A program made the translations under genes and the position numbers. This document shows positions 33,405 to 46,341 of a stretch of 64,000 bases of DNA, piece after piece. The DNA is from Pleurostoma richardsiae (Eukaryota > Ascomycota > Sordariomycetes > Calosphaeriales > Pleurostomataceae). The notes below the pieces were generated by a model. The model had not been told where the DNA came from and did not search any database. It saw nothing but the letters and a program-made list of their open reading frames with translations. The first letter of the stretch is position 1; the number at the start of each line of letters is the position of its first letter. Location of the stretch: the NCBI GenBank assembly GCA_030052745.1, contig JANBVO010000002.1, positions 1,426,001-1,490,000 of the forward strand. Reading direction: 5' to 3'.

Positions 33405-34188
33405 TAAGGTACATTAGCTAGATAGACCATGCATGATTGTATGATCAGTCATAGTCACAGGACAAGCCCAGGTCAGATGCCTTTCTCTGCGGTGTAATCT
33501 TATGCCTCTCACGAGCTGCGGAAGAGCCGGGTCTCGTGGCACCCGGAATCTATGCTTGTCGGTCATGACAGGAGGCACATGCTCAACTTCTCTCCGGAGT
33601 CTCGTAGCATAAGCTTTCCTCGCATGAAGCTGCGAAACAACGTCGCCGTACTTGCAGCCCTGGTCCAGCGGCCTGATTCGGCGTATTCTGAGAAGTCAGG
33701 CCGGGAACAATTATCCCAGGCGTTGTAGCGTCGCTGGCGCGGACGGACCCGTACGCGAGCCGGTGGGCGGCCAGATCCACCTGACAGATCTTCAATGCAA
33801 GATGAGCGCTGAGAAACAAGAAGCCCAATTTTCTGTTGCCGGAGCAGAGCATTCCTGCTGCACAAACGACAGGATTGTGCTCTCTTCTAGCAGCTCTAAG
33901 TCGAAACCATGTCAATCATAAAGCGGAGGCGGGGGCTGGGGGCACGTTTGATGTTCGGTGATCTGTTGTCCTGGATCTGCATCTCTACTGATCCCCTCGT
34001 CATCACGCATCGAGCAGATCGCTAAAATGTAAAAATAGCCTGGCCATCGTGAATAGGAAGGAGCCATGGCATCATATCCGAAGATGAAGCAGTGACCTTC
34101 TGGTCTGAGTTTGCCGGGTACACCATGGTTTGCTCGTTCCAGAGTCGAAGTGAGAGACCTGGCCAGACGACAGTTCCCAGACGGAAGC

Positions 34189-34212
34189 ACAAGGACAAGG
34201 ACAAGGACAAGG
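34189..34212. repeat. Microsatellite (ACAAGG)4
   Basis: Four perfect hexamer copies, followed by a variant AACAGG. Confidence 0.9.
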
Positions 34213-36066
34213 AACAGGACGGATACAGTTTCCGGAGCTGCAACGAAGCACCGCCGGTACGGGAGCCAACGCCCCGCGCGGAGCGCTAAGGTGAGATGTT
34301 AAAGGAGCCGTTGCGGGCCGCCATGCCATTCGCGTCGTCAGCTTGATCACCTTTTTTTACGAACGGTGCGTTCGCCCAGCCGGACCTGGAATGGGACATT
34401 TCACGTCCACAGGTCCAGCGCAGCTTTGGAGGGGCACAATGACGACAGCTAATCCAGCGGGCGGAGAGAGTCCGAGACAGATGCACTGCTCGTCCCCCAA
34501 TGGCCTAGCCGGTCCGTCAAGCTGGCCCCGGCCGGGTTTGGGCTGGAGTTTTGGACCCCTAAAGGCGAGGAGGAGAGCCGAGCGTGGCTGTGTAGCCCGT
34601 AATAAAATGAAGCCCAGACACGGATTGTGTCGACTTGCCGCAGGTACCCCAGCAGGGCAGGAGGCCGGGCAACTCATTGGGCGAGATGCTCCGTTCAAGA
34701 GCGCCTCTTGCGTCCATCTCAGTTCGCCTTCGTCTGCGACACGGCGTTCTGCTGAGAGGGCCGAAACGGTGGTCAAGAAGCCCAGCTGGAACTTGGAACA
34801 ACCAAGGCGCCTTGTCCAAGAGGTGAGATCATCGAACCGCTTGGCCGCGCCTGGAGGGCGTTTGAACCAAGACGGCACAGTCTACCCGTCTCGATAAGAG
34901 CGATATCTGTGCACCTGGCAAGGATTGCTCTGACACGGTACGGTGCCCAAGTCCAGGGTCGCTTACATCGTATACGCGTGCGCCTTTTGACAGGTAATGT
35001 ACCACACACAGTTAAGTGGACGGGCGGCGGAGTAAGTGAGTGAGTATCGTCAAGAGATGAAACGGGCGCGCTGTTATTCTCTCTGCCTAGTACCTACTGC
35101 GTAGTAGTGTGAAGAAATGGCCAGATGCCAGATCGAGTCAGTGTTTTTCGCTCTTGAATACGATGCCAAAATTGCTGACCCTCGTGGTTGCATTCCAGAG
35201 AGAGAGAGGTACCCAAAGGTACGGAATACAAACGGGCTGCGCGGTTCGTGTTGCTGACGGAGCACCCGGGGGACTTTGCTGTTAGGCTATTTGCAGGAGA
35301 GGGCAGGTACCTGCGTCAGGGAGAGACGCACGAACACGAGGTTTCCCGCGTTAGTACGGCCTGAAGTGAGGTGTATTTCATGGGGGCGTGCACTAGTGCG
35401 GAACATTCATGTGTCGCCGGGGCTGCGCAGAAGCAGCCACATTACTGAAGTACTCTCCGCGCCCCCTCTGGGTCTTTGAATACCTGTGTACAGGTGGGGC
35501 TGGTAACTGGCGGTACGCGGGACCCGCCAAGGCGCTGCGTAATTTGCACTTGCCCTTCGTCGTCCACACCAGCGTCTCTGCGTTCTTCCCGCCAGCCTCC
35601 GTGGGTACGAGGGAGGAGGTCAATCCCAGTTTCTCCTTTCATTACGCACTGCACCCGGCCGTCAACCCCCTTCTCACTCCACCTTCACGCTTTCTCGTCC
35701 TGCCATTTTCCACCCTTCCCAACTCCATCACCACCACCACACAACCGCCAGTCAACATCGCCGACTTTTCTTCCTTCGCCTCTTCTATTTTCACTATCGT
35801 TTGGATCTGGGGTCTAGGTTGAATTGACTTCACCTTTTCTAGTCCAAAGGCAGACTTCCCTCGCTTGTACAGATTCCCTGCCTCGACCTTTACCGATCAC
35901 CGTCTCCCGCGAACCCGAAGCGCACCCGCGCCCCTGAATCGCGAGTGAAGTCGACATCCTCATCGCCACTCAAACTCAACCGCACCGATCCCCTACGACA
36001 TCCTTGAGGTCGACAGAACAATTCAGGTCCTCATGCTGGTGATCTGATGACGTGGTAGAAATTGGC

Positions 36067-36073
36067 TATAAAA
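36067..36073 (+). promoter_or_regulatory. TATA box candidate for the flavin carrier gene
   Basis: TATAAAA lies 126 bases upstream of the ATG at 36193, at a fitting distance for a core promoter with a short leader. The long CT-rich region just upstream fits too. Confidence 0.4.
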
Positions 36074-36192
36074 CATCCTTCATCTCGCGACTTCCTCGAC
36101 ATCCGAACCGTGCTCGACGCGGATCCCGCCCTTCGGGCACGTCAACCGACCACCATCGTTTGGGGGAACAGCGCGCCGGAGATAAATTCAAG

Positions 36193-38679
36193 ATGAAGTT
36201 CTCACTGGGGAAGCCTCTGCTTCTCCTCTCCTCGTTGGCCACCACCGCCCTCGCCAGCGTGCCGCTTCTGAAATCAACCTCGCTGAATACCTGCCAAGAC
36301 AATTCGGGCTTCACGGCAAGCTTGTTCAACGTTGTGTTTACACCAAATAACGGCACTGCATCCGTCGACATCGTTGCCGTCTCCTCCATCGAGGGCAGCG
36401 TCGTCTTCGATGTTCTGATCTCTGCCTATGGCTATCAGATTATCCGCAAGACTGTCGACCCGTGCAACACTGATCTCTCAGGTCTTTGTCCTATGTATGC
36501 TTCCGTCATTCTCTGATCTGCTCTTTCGATGAGTGGAGGCGAATTCGATGTACTGATCTCCACAAACTAGGCGCGCCGGAAAGATCCCATTGAAGTTCAA
36601 CCTGCAAGTCGGTGACGATGCTCTCGACCAGATTCCTGGCATTGCCTACACCTTCCCCGATCTCGACGCCAAGGTCAAGGTCTTCATCAACATGACCAGT
36701 GGTGAGAACCCAGGAGCCGTCGCCTGTGTCGAGGCCGACATTTCGAACGGGAAAACGGTTGATCTCATTGGTGTCAAATGGGCCACCGCTGTTGTTGCTG
36801 GTCTGGCTTTGGCTTCGTCCGCTGTCATCTCGGGCCTGGGACACTCCAATGCGGCCTCGCACGTCGCCGCCAACGCCCTCTCCCTGTTCGGATACTTCCA
36901 GGCGCAGGCTATGATTGGCCTGACTGGCGTTCCTCTGCCTCCCGCTGTGCAGTCATGGACGCAGGACTTCCAGTGGAGCATGGGCATCATCAGGGTTCAA
37001 TTTATGCAGGATATTTTCACGTGGTACCAACGCGCAACTGGAGGAACCCCGTCGACACTATTCGACTCCTTGACAACAGTTTCTGTTCAGGTCGAGAAGC
37101 GTGCTCTCTTGAGACGCGCTGTGGAGGCCACTGCTCCTGCGGTGAACCTCTTCAAGCGTTCTGTGGCTATGATGCCGAAGGCGGCCATGCGTCAAGCTGC
37201 TAGGATCATAAAGCGTGGGAACATCACCACCGGTTCTGGATCCTACCTTGTGTACGGCATTCAGCGCGTGGCATTCCGGGCCAAGATTGAGTCGACCAAC
37301 CTCTTCATGACAGGTCTCGCTTTCTTCTGCGTCTTCGTCGTCTTCACCATCATCGGAGTCGCCGCATTCAAGGGGTTCTGCGAGCTGGCCGTTAAGAACA
37401 GGTGGATGAAGAGCGACAAGTTCCTCGAGTTCCGCAATGGTTGGTTCACTGTCCTGAAGGGTATCCTCTTCCGCATGACGCTCATTGGCTTTCCGCAAAT
37501 GACTATTCTCTGCCTCTGGGAGTTCACGCAGAAGGATTCGGCGGCCGAGGTTGTCCTGGCGGTCTTCTTCTTCTTCGGCATGACTGCCACCCTGGGCTGG
37601 GCTGCTTCCAAGGTCATCCGGATCGCCCGCCGTTCGGTCGCCATGCACAGGAACCCTGCCTACATCTTGTTCTCGGATCCTCAGGCTCTGAACAAGTGGG
37701 GCTTCCTCTATGTCCAGTTCCGCGCCTCAGCGTACTACTTCATCGTACCCTACCTCTGCTACCTCTTGATCAAGGGCATGTTCATCGCCTTCGCCCAGAG
37801 TAGCGGCACCGTTCAGGCCATCGCCTTCCTGCTCATCGAGGCCGGTGCTCTGATTGCGGCAAGCGTGCTCCGACCGTGGATGGACAAGAGCACCAACTCG
37901 TTCAACATCGCCATCTGTGCAATTAACTTCCTGAACGCAGTCTTCATGCTCATCTTCAGCGATGTCTTCAACCAGCCTGCCATTGTCACTGGCGTGGTTG
38001 GTGTCGTACTTTGGATCGCCAACGCTGTCTTCGCTCTTGTTCTGCTCATCATGCTCATCGTCACGACTATTATTGTCCTCTTCCGCAAGAACCCCGATAC
38101 CAGGTATCAGTTTATGGCTGATGATCGCGCATCCTTCATGAAGTCTCAGACCCAGTTGACGACGACTACCGAGTTGGATGCATTGGCCGCCACAGCAAGA
38201 GGCGACAAGGCCGGATACAAGGGTGGCTTGGATCTTGACGACGATGCTGAGTCAATCTCCTCGGACTCTCTCCGAAGACAGACAGATCCCTCTCACATGG
38301 GCCATCTCCCTTCATCTGCTGCCAATTCGGTCTCGCAAAACTCGTACCGAGAACCACCCCGCTCCCCTGTGGACCCGTCAGTGCCTCTCTTCCCTGGCGA
38401 TGGTCGCCGCCCGCCACCTCAGTATGAGGCTGGTGGTTACGGGCAGCAACAGTACCTCCGCCAGCAATCTAGCGGCCAGTCGATAAACAGGTCTCCAAGC
38501 CCCTACGGAGGCTCTCAGTCCAACCTATCATCGGGTTACCGTTCACAAAACAACGCCAGCCCAGCTGGATTCCGGTCACAAAACACATCCAGGTTCGTTC
38601 TCGTCAGCATGCCTATTTGATACTTGAAAACTAACTCTTCATCAGCCCATGGCAACGGGGTGCCGGATATGAGCATTAA
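36193..38679 (+). CDS. Flavin carrier / TRP-like channel (FLC family)
   Basis: Exons 36193-36494, 36571-38592 and 38646-38679 give 785 residues. Intron 1 joins GLCPM to RAGKIPLKFNL; intron 2 restores the family's end ...SSPWQRGAGYEH. Without that last 34-base exon the frame would run into a different tail. The signal peptide (about 1-21, LLLLSSLATTALA) is followed by an ML-like lipid-binding luminal domain (to about 165) containing paired cysteines. The TRP domain begins with VKWATAVVAGLAL and has about nine spans, ending near residue 625. The Ser/Gln/Tyr-rich C-terminal tail is disordered. FLC proteins (yeast Flc1-3, fission yeast Pkd2) act in ER/vacuole FAD and calcium handling and in wall integrity. 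That role is family knowledge. Confidence 0.93.
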
Positions 38680-40891
38680 TGACACTAGGTGTGACAAGCC
38701 TTAGCGAGAAGGTGTTCAATCACTAGTAACGGTCAAAAGGCGTCGGTATTTCATTTTGCTTTTGAAACTCATGCAGAACACATCTCAAGGTGGCATATTC
38801 GACACTCAGCTTGAATTGGGTATACCCGTGAGGAGTCATCCGGAAGACGCCCTGTTGAGCTCACTATATAAGCGCAGACTGGGTGGTCCCGGGTCAGAAG
38901 TATACGGGACAGCAAAGCTGCGGACAGGATACTCGCGCTTAACCATCCCTCACGGGAAGAAGCGGCTTCATCCCACCTCAGTTTTCCTTCCTCCCCTCGG
39001 CGAGCATGAGAGACAGGCGTCATAAAGGACGAGGATTCAAATCATAACAAGCTTTTGAACTCCGCTGTACCAAACTATCCATCTATCAACATCCGCACAT
39101 TCATTCCATGCAATTCCTTCTGTATATACGGCCGGGGCACGGGAGGGGAAGAGGAGTCTCCAGCATAGGGTTCCTGAGAGAGTCAGCTGGTCTGGGATTA
39201 TAAGGAGTGCCAAAGGGGGGTTTTCAGTGCACTCTCCGTGATCGAGACAATACCTTGGTTACGGCAGCCGCCCTTCTTGTTCTATTGTTTCTCGCTTTCT
39301 GGGATGGCGTGGCGGTTGAAAGCAGTTAGTGCTAATGGATGATTTTGTCAGCCGAGCTTAATGCTGCTGCTGGTGTTTGCTATGTGAATGAAGCCCGCCG
39401 TGGTGCACGTCCCGCAGCCCCAAGCCATAACGAGGAACACCGTTCCTCACCACCACATTGATCCCAACTCTTAACTTTCCCCTATAATGTTTTGAAAGGG
39501 AGCAAAGCCTCCGATGGGTCAGGATCATAAGGACCACGTAGCGCCTCACAGTGTAGCCCTCCATTTGGGGAAACTTAAGACTTTTCCCGGTCCCGCGTGT
39601 ACATTGGTGCTCAGCTCTCCTGCTGCTGTAAGCGGGCCCAAGAGACACATAGCTGTTGTACCTTTCGCGAGGCAACGAGATACTCTCCCCCCTAGAGACA
39701 CGGTGGTGGTGTCTCTTGGCGACGTGGTAAGTCCTCCACGGAGTGAGAGAGCGATTGCTCTCTGGTTCCAGCGGACGCAAAAGTCAATGGCCGTCCTTCA
39801 GCCTCTTGAACGAGGAACGAGGGGAAGTAGCAAGCAGTGTGCTTCCGGGCGTTGTCAACCTGCGAGCGAAGACTGCTTTAAGGTCAGTTACTAGGCATGC
39901 TTGCCTGATGAAACAGCGTGGTTGAGTGAAGGCGGGGCCTGCTGGAGGTGCCTGCGGACAGGTGTGCCGAGTTGTCTGGATCGACCTTCAGTCACCTCCA
40001 GTGGGAAAGGGGGCTGGAGAATCCATGCCTCGCGCGGAGACAGACCCGTGAGTTGCGGCGACAGCAAAATCACACGGAACAGATCACAGAGAAACATATA
40101 GAGCACACGGTAGACATGTTCCAATGGAATAGATTCAAACCGTCATCTACCCATTGCTCGGCTTTCCGCATGGCTAGCTCGGACCTTCCACACATCGCCC
40201 AGTCCAAGACCACGCATACATCAGTAGCAGGCGGGGCGTGCCACTACCAGCTTCAGCGGTTTCCCCTTGAAGCCGGCGAGCACGAACCCGTGCTCTTTTC
40301 TTTGCAAGAAACCCAGAGCAGGTCCGGTCCCTCCCGGGGGCAGGAGGGGCGGTGCTTCTGGAAGTGGACCCTCTCCTTTCCTGTTCGCGATCTCCTTCAT
40401 CTCAGGAACATACGAAAACGATCCGACACGGGTTTTTGTGTACAACCACGTGGTGGGGGCCGCAGCATCGACCCAGCTGGGCAGGCAGCCGCAACGGCAC
40501 CTTTTGAGTTTGTTGTTCGTTGTTTTTTTGTTCGGCAAAAAAACAAGGCGGGAAGAAAAAGGACTTGGAAGGCTAGACGGCGAGGCTTGCCTTAGCCAAG
40601 AAACCGGCTCAGCTAGGGGAGACGAGAAGCGAGCCCGGTCCAGCCCTCACACCGTGTGCGGCGTTCAGGGGGGTGTTGTTTGGTAGCAGATTAGCAACAA
40701 GTGCGGGCAGTCGCAGCGCACGACGAACGGCGTCCCGGAGGACGGCGCCGTCGCCGGCGCTGCGTGCCCGGAAGTGAGTGGACGGCCTTTCCACCCTCAG
40801 TCTCGGCCTGGGCGTGTTCATCTCATGATGGCGGTCATTCCTCTTCGGTGGTGGTGGTTCCTCTTCCTGCCCCTCGGTGACGTCTGGGCGC
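38680..40891. other. Intergenic, tail-to-tail
   Basis: About 2.2 kb between FLC (+) and EsdC (-). No gene is supported; ORFs here (such as 39514-39894 and 39948-40595) look random. Confidence 0.5.
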
Positions 40892-41818
40892 TCAGTTGCG
40901 GACGACGATGCCGTGGCGGCGGGAGTTGCTGCCGACGTACTCGTCGTCCTCGGAGCTGCAGGAGGACGATGAGTCGTCACCGTAGCCACAGCGCTCGCCG
41001 CCGCAGTCGAGGCGGACGCGCTCGCCCTTGCGGGTGATTCCGTAGCGCTCGCACGTGCACGAGCTGCAGTCGGACCCGGGGGTGCTGTAGCCGGACATGC
41101 TCGAGTTGGGGCTGGAGCTGTCGGAGCGGTAGGACAGGGAGGAGGAGCCGTCGGAGGAGATGGGTGACTCGGAGACGCCGAAGTCGGTGGTGATGTACTC
41201 GTCGTCCTCGTAGTAGTCGTCTAGGCCAGCAGAGCCGAAGCGCTGAGCGAGCGCGTCGACAGCCTTGTCGTCGTAATCGGTATTGAGGATGTGCTGCGTG
41301 GCGTGCGGCGACATGGGCTTGGGAGCCTTGATCTGCGAAGTGGACAGGGGTCGGCCCTTGGGGATGTCGACGGACAGAGAGGCTCGCGAGCGCGACGACT
41401 TGTCCTTGGAGGACTTCTCTTTAGACGAGGAGTGGTGGCGCGACGACGACGATGACGAGTGGTGCTTGCTGCTGGACGACTTCTCCTTGGAGGACGAGTG
41501 GTGCTTGGAAGACGACTTCTTGTCTGATGGTACATCTAGGATGTTCAGTTGCCGGCCAGTGGTTGGCTCAGTGGTTGAGGCCTCGCTGGGGTTGTGCGAG
41601 ACGTGGTAGCCATCGATGATGTAGTAGTACCAGTATCGCTGACCGGACTCGAGCGTGGCGCTGGAAAAGCGGAATGTGCCCTTCCATGTACCCTTGGACG
41701 AGCTCTTGTCCTTGGAGAGCGGTAGCTGGCCGACGTAGTTGTCCCAGGACCCGAGGAGATGGACGGTCTTGACGCCAGAAGAGACGCGCAGGGAGAAGGA
41801 GAGTTGAGTAGCCGCCAT
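40892..41818 (-). CDS. esdC: EsdC-like protein with glycogen-binding (CBM48/AMPK-beta type) domain
   Basis: One exon, 308 residues. The first ~95 residues are a CBM48/AMPK1-CBM fold: FSLRVSSGVKTVHLLGSWDNYVGQLPLSK, KGTWKGTFRF, YWYYYIIDGYHVSHNPSEAS. Tryptophans and the GSWDNY block are the carbohydrate contact. A Ser/Lys/His repeat linker (KHHSSSKEKSSS and similar, about 100-145) leads to a C-terminal half containing YDDKAVDALAQRFG and a Cys-pair block CSSCTCERYGITRKGER. This order matches EsdC, a protein needed in Aspergillus nidulans for early sexual development. Its molecular job is not known; glycogen or glucan binding is inferred. The assignment rests on domain order. Confidence 0.8.
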   Translation of the reverse strand: MAATQLSFSLRVSSGVKTVHLLGSWDNYVGQLPLSKDKSSSKGTWKGTFRFSSATLESGQRYWYYYIIDGYHVSHNPSEASTTEPTTGRQLNILDVPSDKKSSSKHHSSSKEKSSSSKHHSSSSSSRHHSSSKEKSSKDKSSRSRASLSVDIPKGRPLSTSQIKAPKPMSPHATQHILNTDYDDKAVDALAQRFGSAGLDDYYEDDEYITTDFGVSESPISSDGSSSLSYRSDSSSPNSSMSGYSTPGSDCSSCTCERYGITRKGERVRLDCGGERCGYGDDSSSSCSSEDDEYVGSNSRRHGIVVRN

Positions 41819-44768
41819 TTTGGACTTGATGCTAATGTCGATACTGCTGCTTGACGATTGTCTGAGATGACGAGACGGTCTGGCACGTATGAATCGACGT
41901 AATTTTGAGCAAGGAAAAACCAGTTAAGTTTCTATTAGGGTCTGCGAATATGGTATTAGGGGACGATGGGGATAGTTGGCCAGCAACTATGGTGAGCTTC
42001 TTTTGGATTTTCTGGTATTATTGGAGCGAGTTGCTATTAGGTACGAGTGTAGGGGTGATAGAGCACAGCTCTATGAAGCAGGAAACACAAACAAAGGGGG
42101 AAAGAGGAGGAAACAGAAACTGGTTTTCGAGGATTGAATGCTTGCCAAAGAGAGAAGAAGAGAAAACGCGAAAAGGAGGGGAGAGGCGGCGGGCTGTTAT
42201 ATGAGCGCGGCCAGATATCACGACCTGCTGTGGTGGTTACCCAGACCGACCACACATCCCGTCCGGCTGGTGTGTCCCGGCGGGGCCAGCAGCTGTACTC
42301 AGTACTCAGTACCTGGATGGGATGGCGCATTCCGTCCTGCAAGCAGGATCTTGGGTGGGCATTACGCATCGCCAATGACAGACGGGCCCAATGAGGGGAG
42401 CCACGGCGTGGATGGAGGCATCTGTGTGGTGGAGTACAGGAATCAATATCACAGGCGGACGGGAGGATCGGACAGGGCCGAGAGGGATTAGCCCTGTGCA
42501 AGCTCACTCGGGAACCCTCGCTCGACCGACTGAGTGACTGCGTGGACGGCAAGGTGCTCTGTACAGAGTACAGAGTACGCAGTACGGAGTGAAAGGAGCT
42601 GATGGTTCCATGGCACGGGGGATGGAGACCGTGCACTACTGCAGGCTGGGCGGTTAAGCAGCGTGAAGGGCCGTACAGTCTACAGCGAGAGACGGCGAGA
42701 AAGGGTGAAGAAGGTGAGTGAGGGGGAGCAAAGGGCAGCAAAGGCGAGGAGAAGAGAGGAGGAGAACAGGCACGAAGAGGTGAAGTGCCGGCGTCGACTG
42801 TGAGTGGCTGCGTCCGGCCCGGGCTAGGCAATATGTAGCCCATTGGGCGTCTAAATCCCTGCGCCCAGCGGCCAATGGCATCATGCAGCACCGGCCTCCC
42901 ATCACACGCCGCCATCGCAGAGCGTCAACGATGCTTGACGATGCTCGGCGATGGGCCCCTCCAATGAGCGTCTGCTCATCTCTTCCGCGTCCCTCCCGCG
43001 TCCTCTCTTGGCTGCATGCAGATCGCAGTTCCTTGTCGGCTGTCATACTCATCTTGCTCTGCACCACAGTACAGCCCTCCCTACCAGGACTCTCCCCTAA
43101 TACAGCAGCTTTGGTGTGAACTCCCCTTTCCGGCTGCTTGTGGCTTACAAGGAGGCGAGGGCGGTTGAGAAGCCACGGTCAGGAACCGCGCCAGCATCTC
43201 GCCGGACGAACTCAACTAGCTGTCTTTCTCTTCCTCCTCATGCATGCTCCCTCCCTCCCATGCAGGTGAGACGCAATGCTACACTGCCAGAACTTGCCCG
43301 TGATCTCTTCATGCCACCTATCTTCAACCTTCCAATGGCGTCAAGAGGAATGGCAGAAGGGCCGCAGAATAGACGCTCTGCTAGACTCCAGCACGAAGTC
43401 CGTGGAGATCACACGAGTCGTATTGCATCGCTCAGAGGCGTTCACGATACGAGGATGCCAGTATGAAGCCAAGCTACTGGCTGCTAGCACCAGCGTAGCA
43501 AGGAGCATGCAGCGTTTAAGTTAGGAGGAGAGTACCTTGGCGGACGGAGGATCTCGTGCCCATATCTTGGTGGCTCAAGGTGTCTGCCGTCAGATCGGAA
43601 GACGTTGCCTACCTTATTCTTCAGTGACCCCGAAAGCATCGTGAAAGGCCCCTGTCATCCCATTGTCTACCGTCTCATCTGTTCGTATTGGTCCGTCGAA
43701 TTCACACGAGGCACGGCTCCACCAGCTGCCGGCTCCCGCGGTCAAGTCCTGCGCGGCCCGCCGCCCACGGCTCCACTCCCCTCCACCATCCGCCGGTAGT
43801 TTCTTCGGTCTGGATCAGATCTCGAACATGGTCCCTCCGCACACCATCACGGCAACCTCCACCATCACCACCCACCACCACCTCGCTGCTCTTTCGGGCT
43901 CATGCATGTCAGTCCTCTAGCCTGGGCGGGTATGTGAGGGACCTGATCTCGTCACACTGGGGAACCATCCAGCCAGATCCCATCACGAAAATCTCAAGGC
44001 GGGAGAGCCGGCGGCCGTGTTTGTTCTCGTGCCGCGTGCTCAGCACCACGAGGCCTGGACGAGATAGACGCCCGGCCATTGCAGTGTTTGTGGAGGCTGC
44101 TGGGAGACGACGTGTCTGTCGTTCAACGTTGACGCCCGGCTACAGCATCGCGCTGCCCCGGTCCCGCTCCCGAGACCGTGTCTCGGCTGCAGAGGCCAAT
44201 CCATAGACGACGTGGGTAGTATCCCCAGGTCGGCATGCTATTCTTCTTGTCTTTATGCTTCAGAACTATTTCTCATACTCCTTGTTTCTTGTTTCTCTGT
44301 TCTGAAGCAGGTTGGTAGGTAAGCACGCAATCCGGCCCGAGCGCGGTGCCTGCCCCCCCTCCGTGTATCTCCCCGCGCATGTGCCCGGTGAGTCAAGCGG
44401 TGAAGAGAGAGACATTCACAGGGCTGGATGCTGTTCTCGGGCTGAGACACCCTACGCTGCCTGGAGTGGTTTACATCTTGCTGTTACAGGCTCCGTACAT
44501 GCTATTATTACTTCGTACATGAGGAAGAACTGATTAGAACTTTTGGACCTGTGTAGGTAGTGGGAAGGGTCTGTTATACTTCCCGAGTAGGAATACAAGC
44601 GTCGGGCCGTTCTGTTCCCCAGGCAACGAGCTGCTCCTCCGGCGCCTATCCGCCTCCCCCTCGGCTCGCCTCACTTTCTGTCGTCGACTGATCCTGATAC
44701 CGCGGTCTTGGAGAGAGCGGGCTATCTGCTGAGTGGCTACAGCTAGCAAAGAAGCACCATCCCCCGCA
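41819..44768. other. Intergenic, divergent promoters
   Basis: Three kb between EsdC (-) and the HD gene (+). It holds overlapping (TACTCAG) copies at 42296-42313 and a cluster of GTACAGAGTAC/TACGGAGT motifs at 42561-42590. CT-rich leaders flank both genes. No gene is supported. Confidence 0.5.
42561..42591. repeat. Cluster of GTAC-containing 9- to 10-base repeats
   Basis: Three or four overlapping copies in tandem: GTACAGA, GTACAGA, GTACGCA, GTACGGAGTG. They share the GTAC core of the TACGGAGTAC motif found in other gaps of the window. Confidence 0.7.
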
Positions 44769-45428
44769 ATGGCCGTCACCGACTCCGTGGGCGAGGACCC
44801 CCTCGTGCAGTCCGTCACGGACTTCGTGGAGGAGTACATGAGCCACTACGACGCCTCCCACGACTTCAACCACATCAGGCGCGTCCTGGGCCTCGCGCGC
44901 TTCATCTTCCGCGAGACCGCCCCCTCCGCCCCGCACCTCGACCTCCGCGTCGTGACCCTCGCGGCGCTCCTCCACGACGTCGGCGACAGGAAGTACGTCC
45001 GGCCCGGCGAGGACCCCGCCACCATGGCGCACCGGGTCCTCCGCGACCGGGGCGCCCCCGAGGCCCTCGCGCGCGCCGTGCAGGCCGTCTGCCTCGGCGT
45101 CAGCTACACCGCCGAGACCAGGGACCCGGCGGCCGCCGCGGCGCTGCTCGCGGCCCACCCGGAGCTGGCGGTCGTGCAGGACGCCGACCGGCTGGACGCC
45201 ATCGGGGCGGTGGGCATCGGGCGGTGCTTCACGTACGGCGGGGCGAAGACGCAAAGGTCGATGGGGGCGAGCGTCGACCACTTCGAGGAGAAGCTGCTGC
45301 GCGTTGAGGGGATGATGAAGACGGAGGCCGGGAGGAGGCTGGCGAGGGAGCGGAGCGAGAGGCTGAGGGTGTTCCGCGAGTGGTGGAGGGAGGAGGAGGC
45401 GTTCTTGGGGGAGGGGCCGGCCAGGTAG
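44769..45428 (+). CDS. HD-domain metal-dependent phosphohydrolase
   Basis: One exon, 219 residues. The first true ATG is at 44769; the open frame begins earlier with GTG. The metal/catalytic set is seen in order: SHDFNHIRRVLGLA (His31, His35), LLHDVGDRKY (His69-Asp70), and DADRLDAIGA (Asp138, Asp140, Asp143). This set is typical of small fungal and bacterial HD hydrolases of the YedJ type, usually acting on nucleotides or other phosphate esters. Substrate is not inferable. There is no transmembrane or signal segment. Coding GC is very high, like the other enzymes here. Confidence 0.9.
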   Translation: MAVTDSVGEDPLVQSVTDFVEEYMSHYDASHDFNHIRRVLGLARFIFRETAPSAPHLDLRVVTLAALLHDVGDRKYVRPGEDPATMAHRVLRDRGAPEALARAVQAVCLGVSYTAETRDPAAAAALLAAHPELAVVQDADRLDAIGAVGIGRCFTYGGAKTQRSMGASVDHFEEKLLRVEGMMKTEAGRRLARERSERLRVFREWWREEEAFLGEGPAR

Positions 45429-46341
45429 CCGGGGAGATGCGGGCTGCAGGTGGCTGCTTTCGTAAGGCTGGCCCAGCTGCTGATGTGCTTCTGAGGGGAT
45501 CATGTGAGATGGCTTGGGAGTTATGTTGTTGGTAGTCGCCCGCAGGCCGTTGTTGGTGCTCTAGAGACTAAAAGGTCCCTCGCGGCTGCGAAGCTGAGAC
45601 TGCGAAAGAATTGCACAAGTCTTCGTCTTGGAATCATGGCAGCGATCTTGATAAAGTAAATAGGGGCTTTGTTGAATGCCTACCCAGACCCTGCTTCCCG
45701 TCTTCTCACTTCCTCGTTCATTTCTCAGTTTCATCCTTCCGGTCAAATCCTCCAATGACCCTGAAGCCACTTACCTTGAGCCACGACCTGACTATTTCCT
45801 ATGAGTTGCTGACGCCCATCATCACGACCAACCAACAGAGAGGATCTCTTTCAGCCCTCGTTCTCGGCCATGCGTTCGCTCCGCCGTCTTACCCGCGCCA
45901 AGGGATGCTGGCGGTGTCTCCGAGTTCTTCTCGCTCCAAATAGAGATACATCAATCGCCGGGCACAAGTAAGGTTGCTGGGATCTGTCACTCATGTAGTG
46001 GGAGAGTAAGTGTATAAAGAGTCGACCCCATAACCTCCCCCGATGTGCAAATGATTCCACATCGCCCATCCCAGAACTCCCGGTGCAGACCCCGAGCCGC
46101 ACCTTCGCGACTCGCGGCCTCCGAACTACACCGGTTCGGTCTCCGAACAGTCCGGCACGGATTCCATCTACATGATATATCGAGCACTGTCCATCCTACA
46201 CATCGCAACCCGTAGTCTGGGGGTAACATCTAGCAAGATCCCACACAGCCCCATACTCGAATTCCCCCGGCTGCAGGATCACCATCCTCACACCTTCTTC
46301 CCAGACGAAACAGAGCAAGAGCCGCCTAAAGGCGGCTAGAG
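45429..46341. other. Intergenic
   Basis: About 0.9 kb between two plus-strand genes. No supported feature. Confidence 0.5.

Larger units (their letters stand above)
33177..36192. other. Intergenic between DUF3433 and the flavin carrier gene
   Basis: Three kb. It includes a perfect palindrome (33389-33404), an ACAAGG repeat (34189-34212), and at 35580-36050 CT-rich sequence that is likely the 5' leader and promoter of the gene at 36193. A TATA element lies at 36067. Overlapping ORFs at 34343-34897 (+) and 34357-34878 (-) are both random in residue use. No gene is supported. Confidence 0.5.

Noticed and set aside
34343-34897. Overlapping frames on + and -, about 180 codons each
   Set aside because: Both strands open together, which is what unselected GC-rich sequence does; no domain in either.
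44733-44768. Earlier start for the HD gene
   Set aside because: The codon is GTG, not ATG; the first ATG is at 44769.
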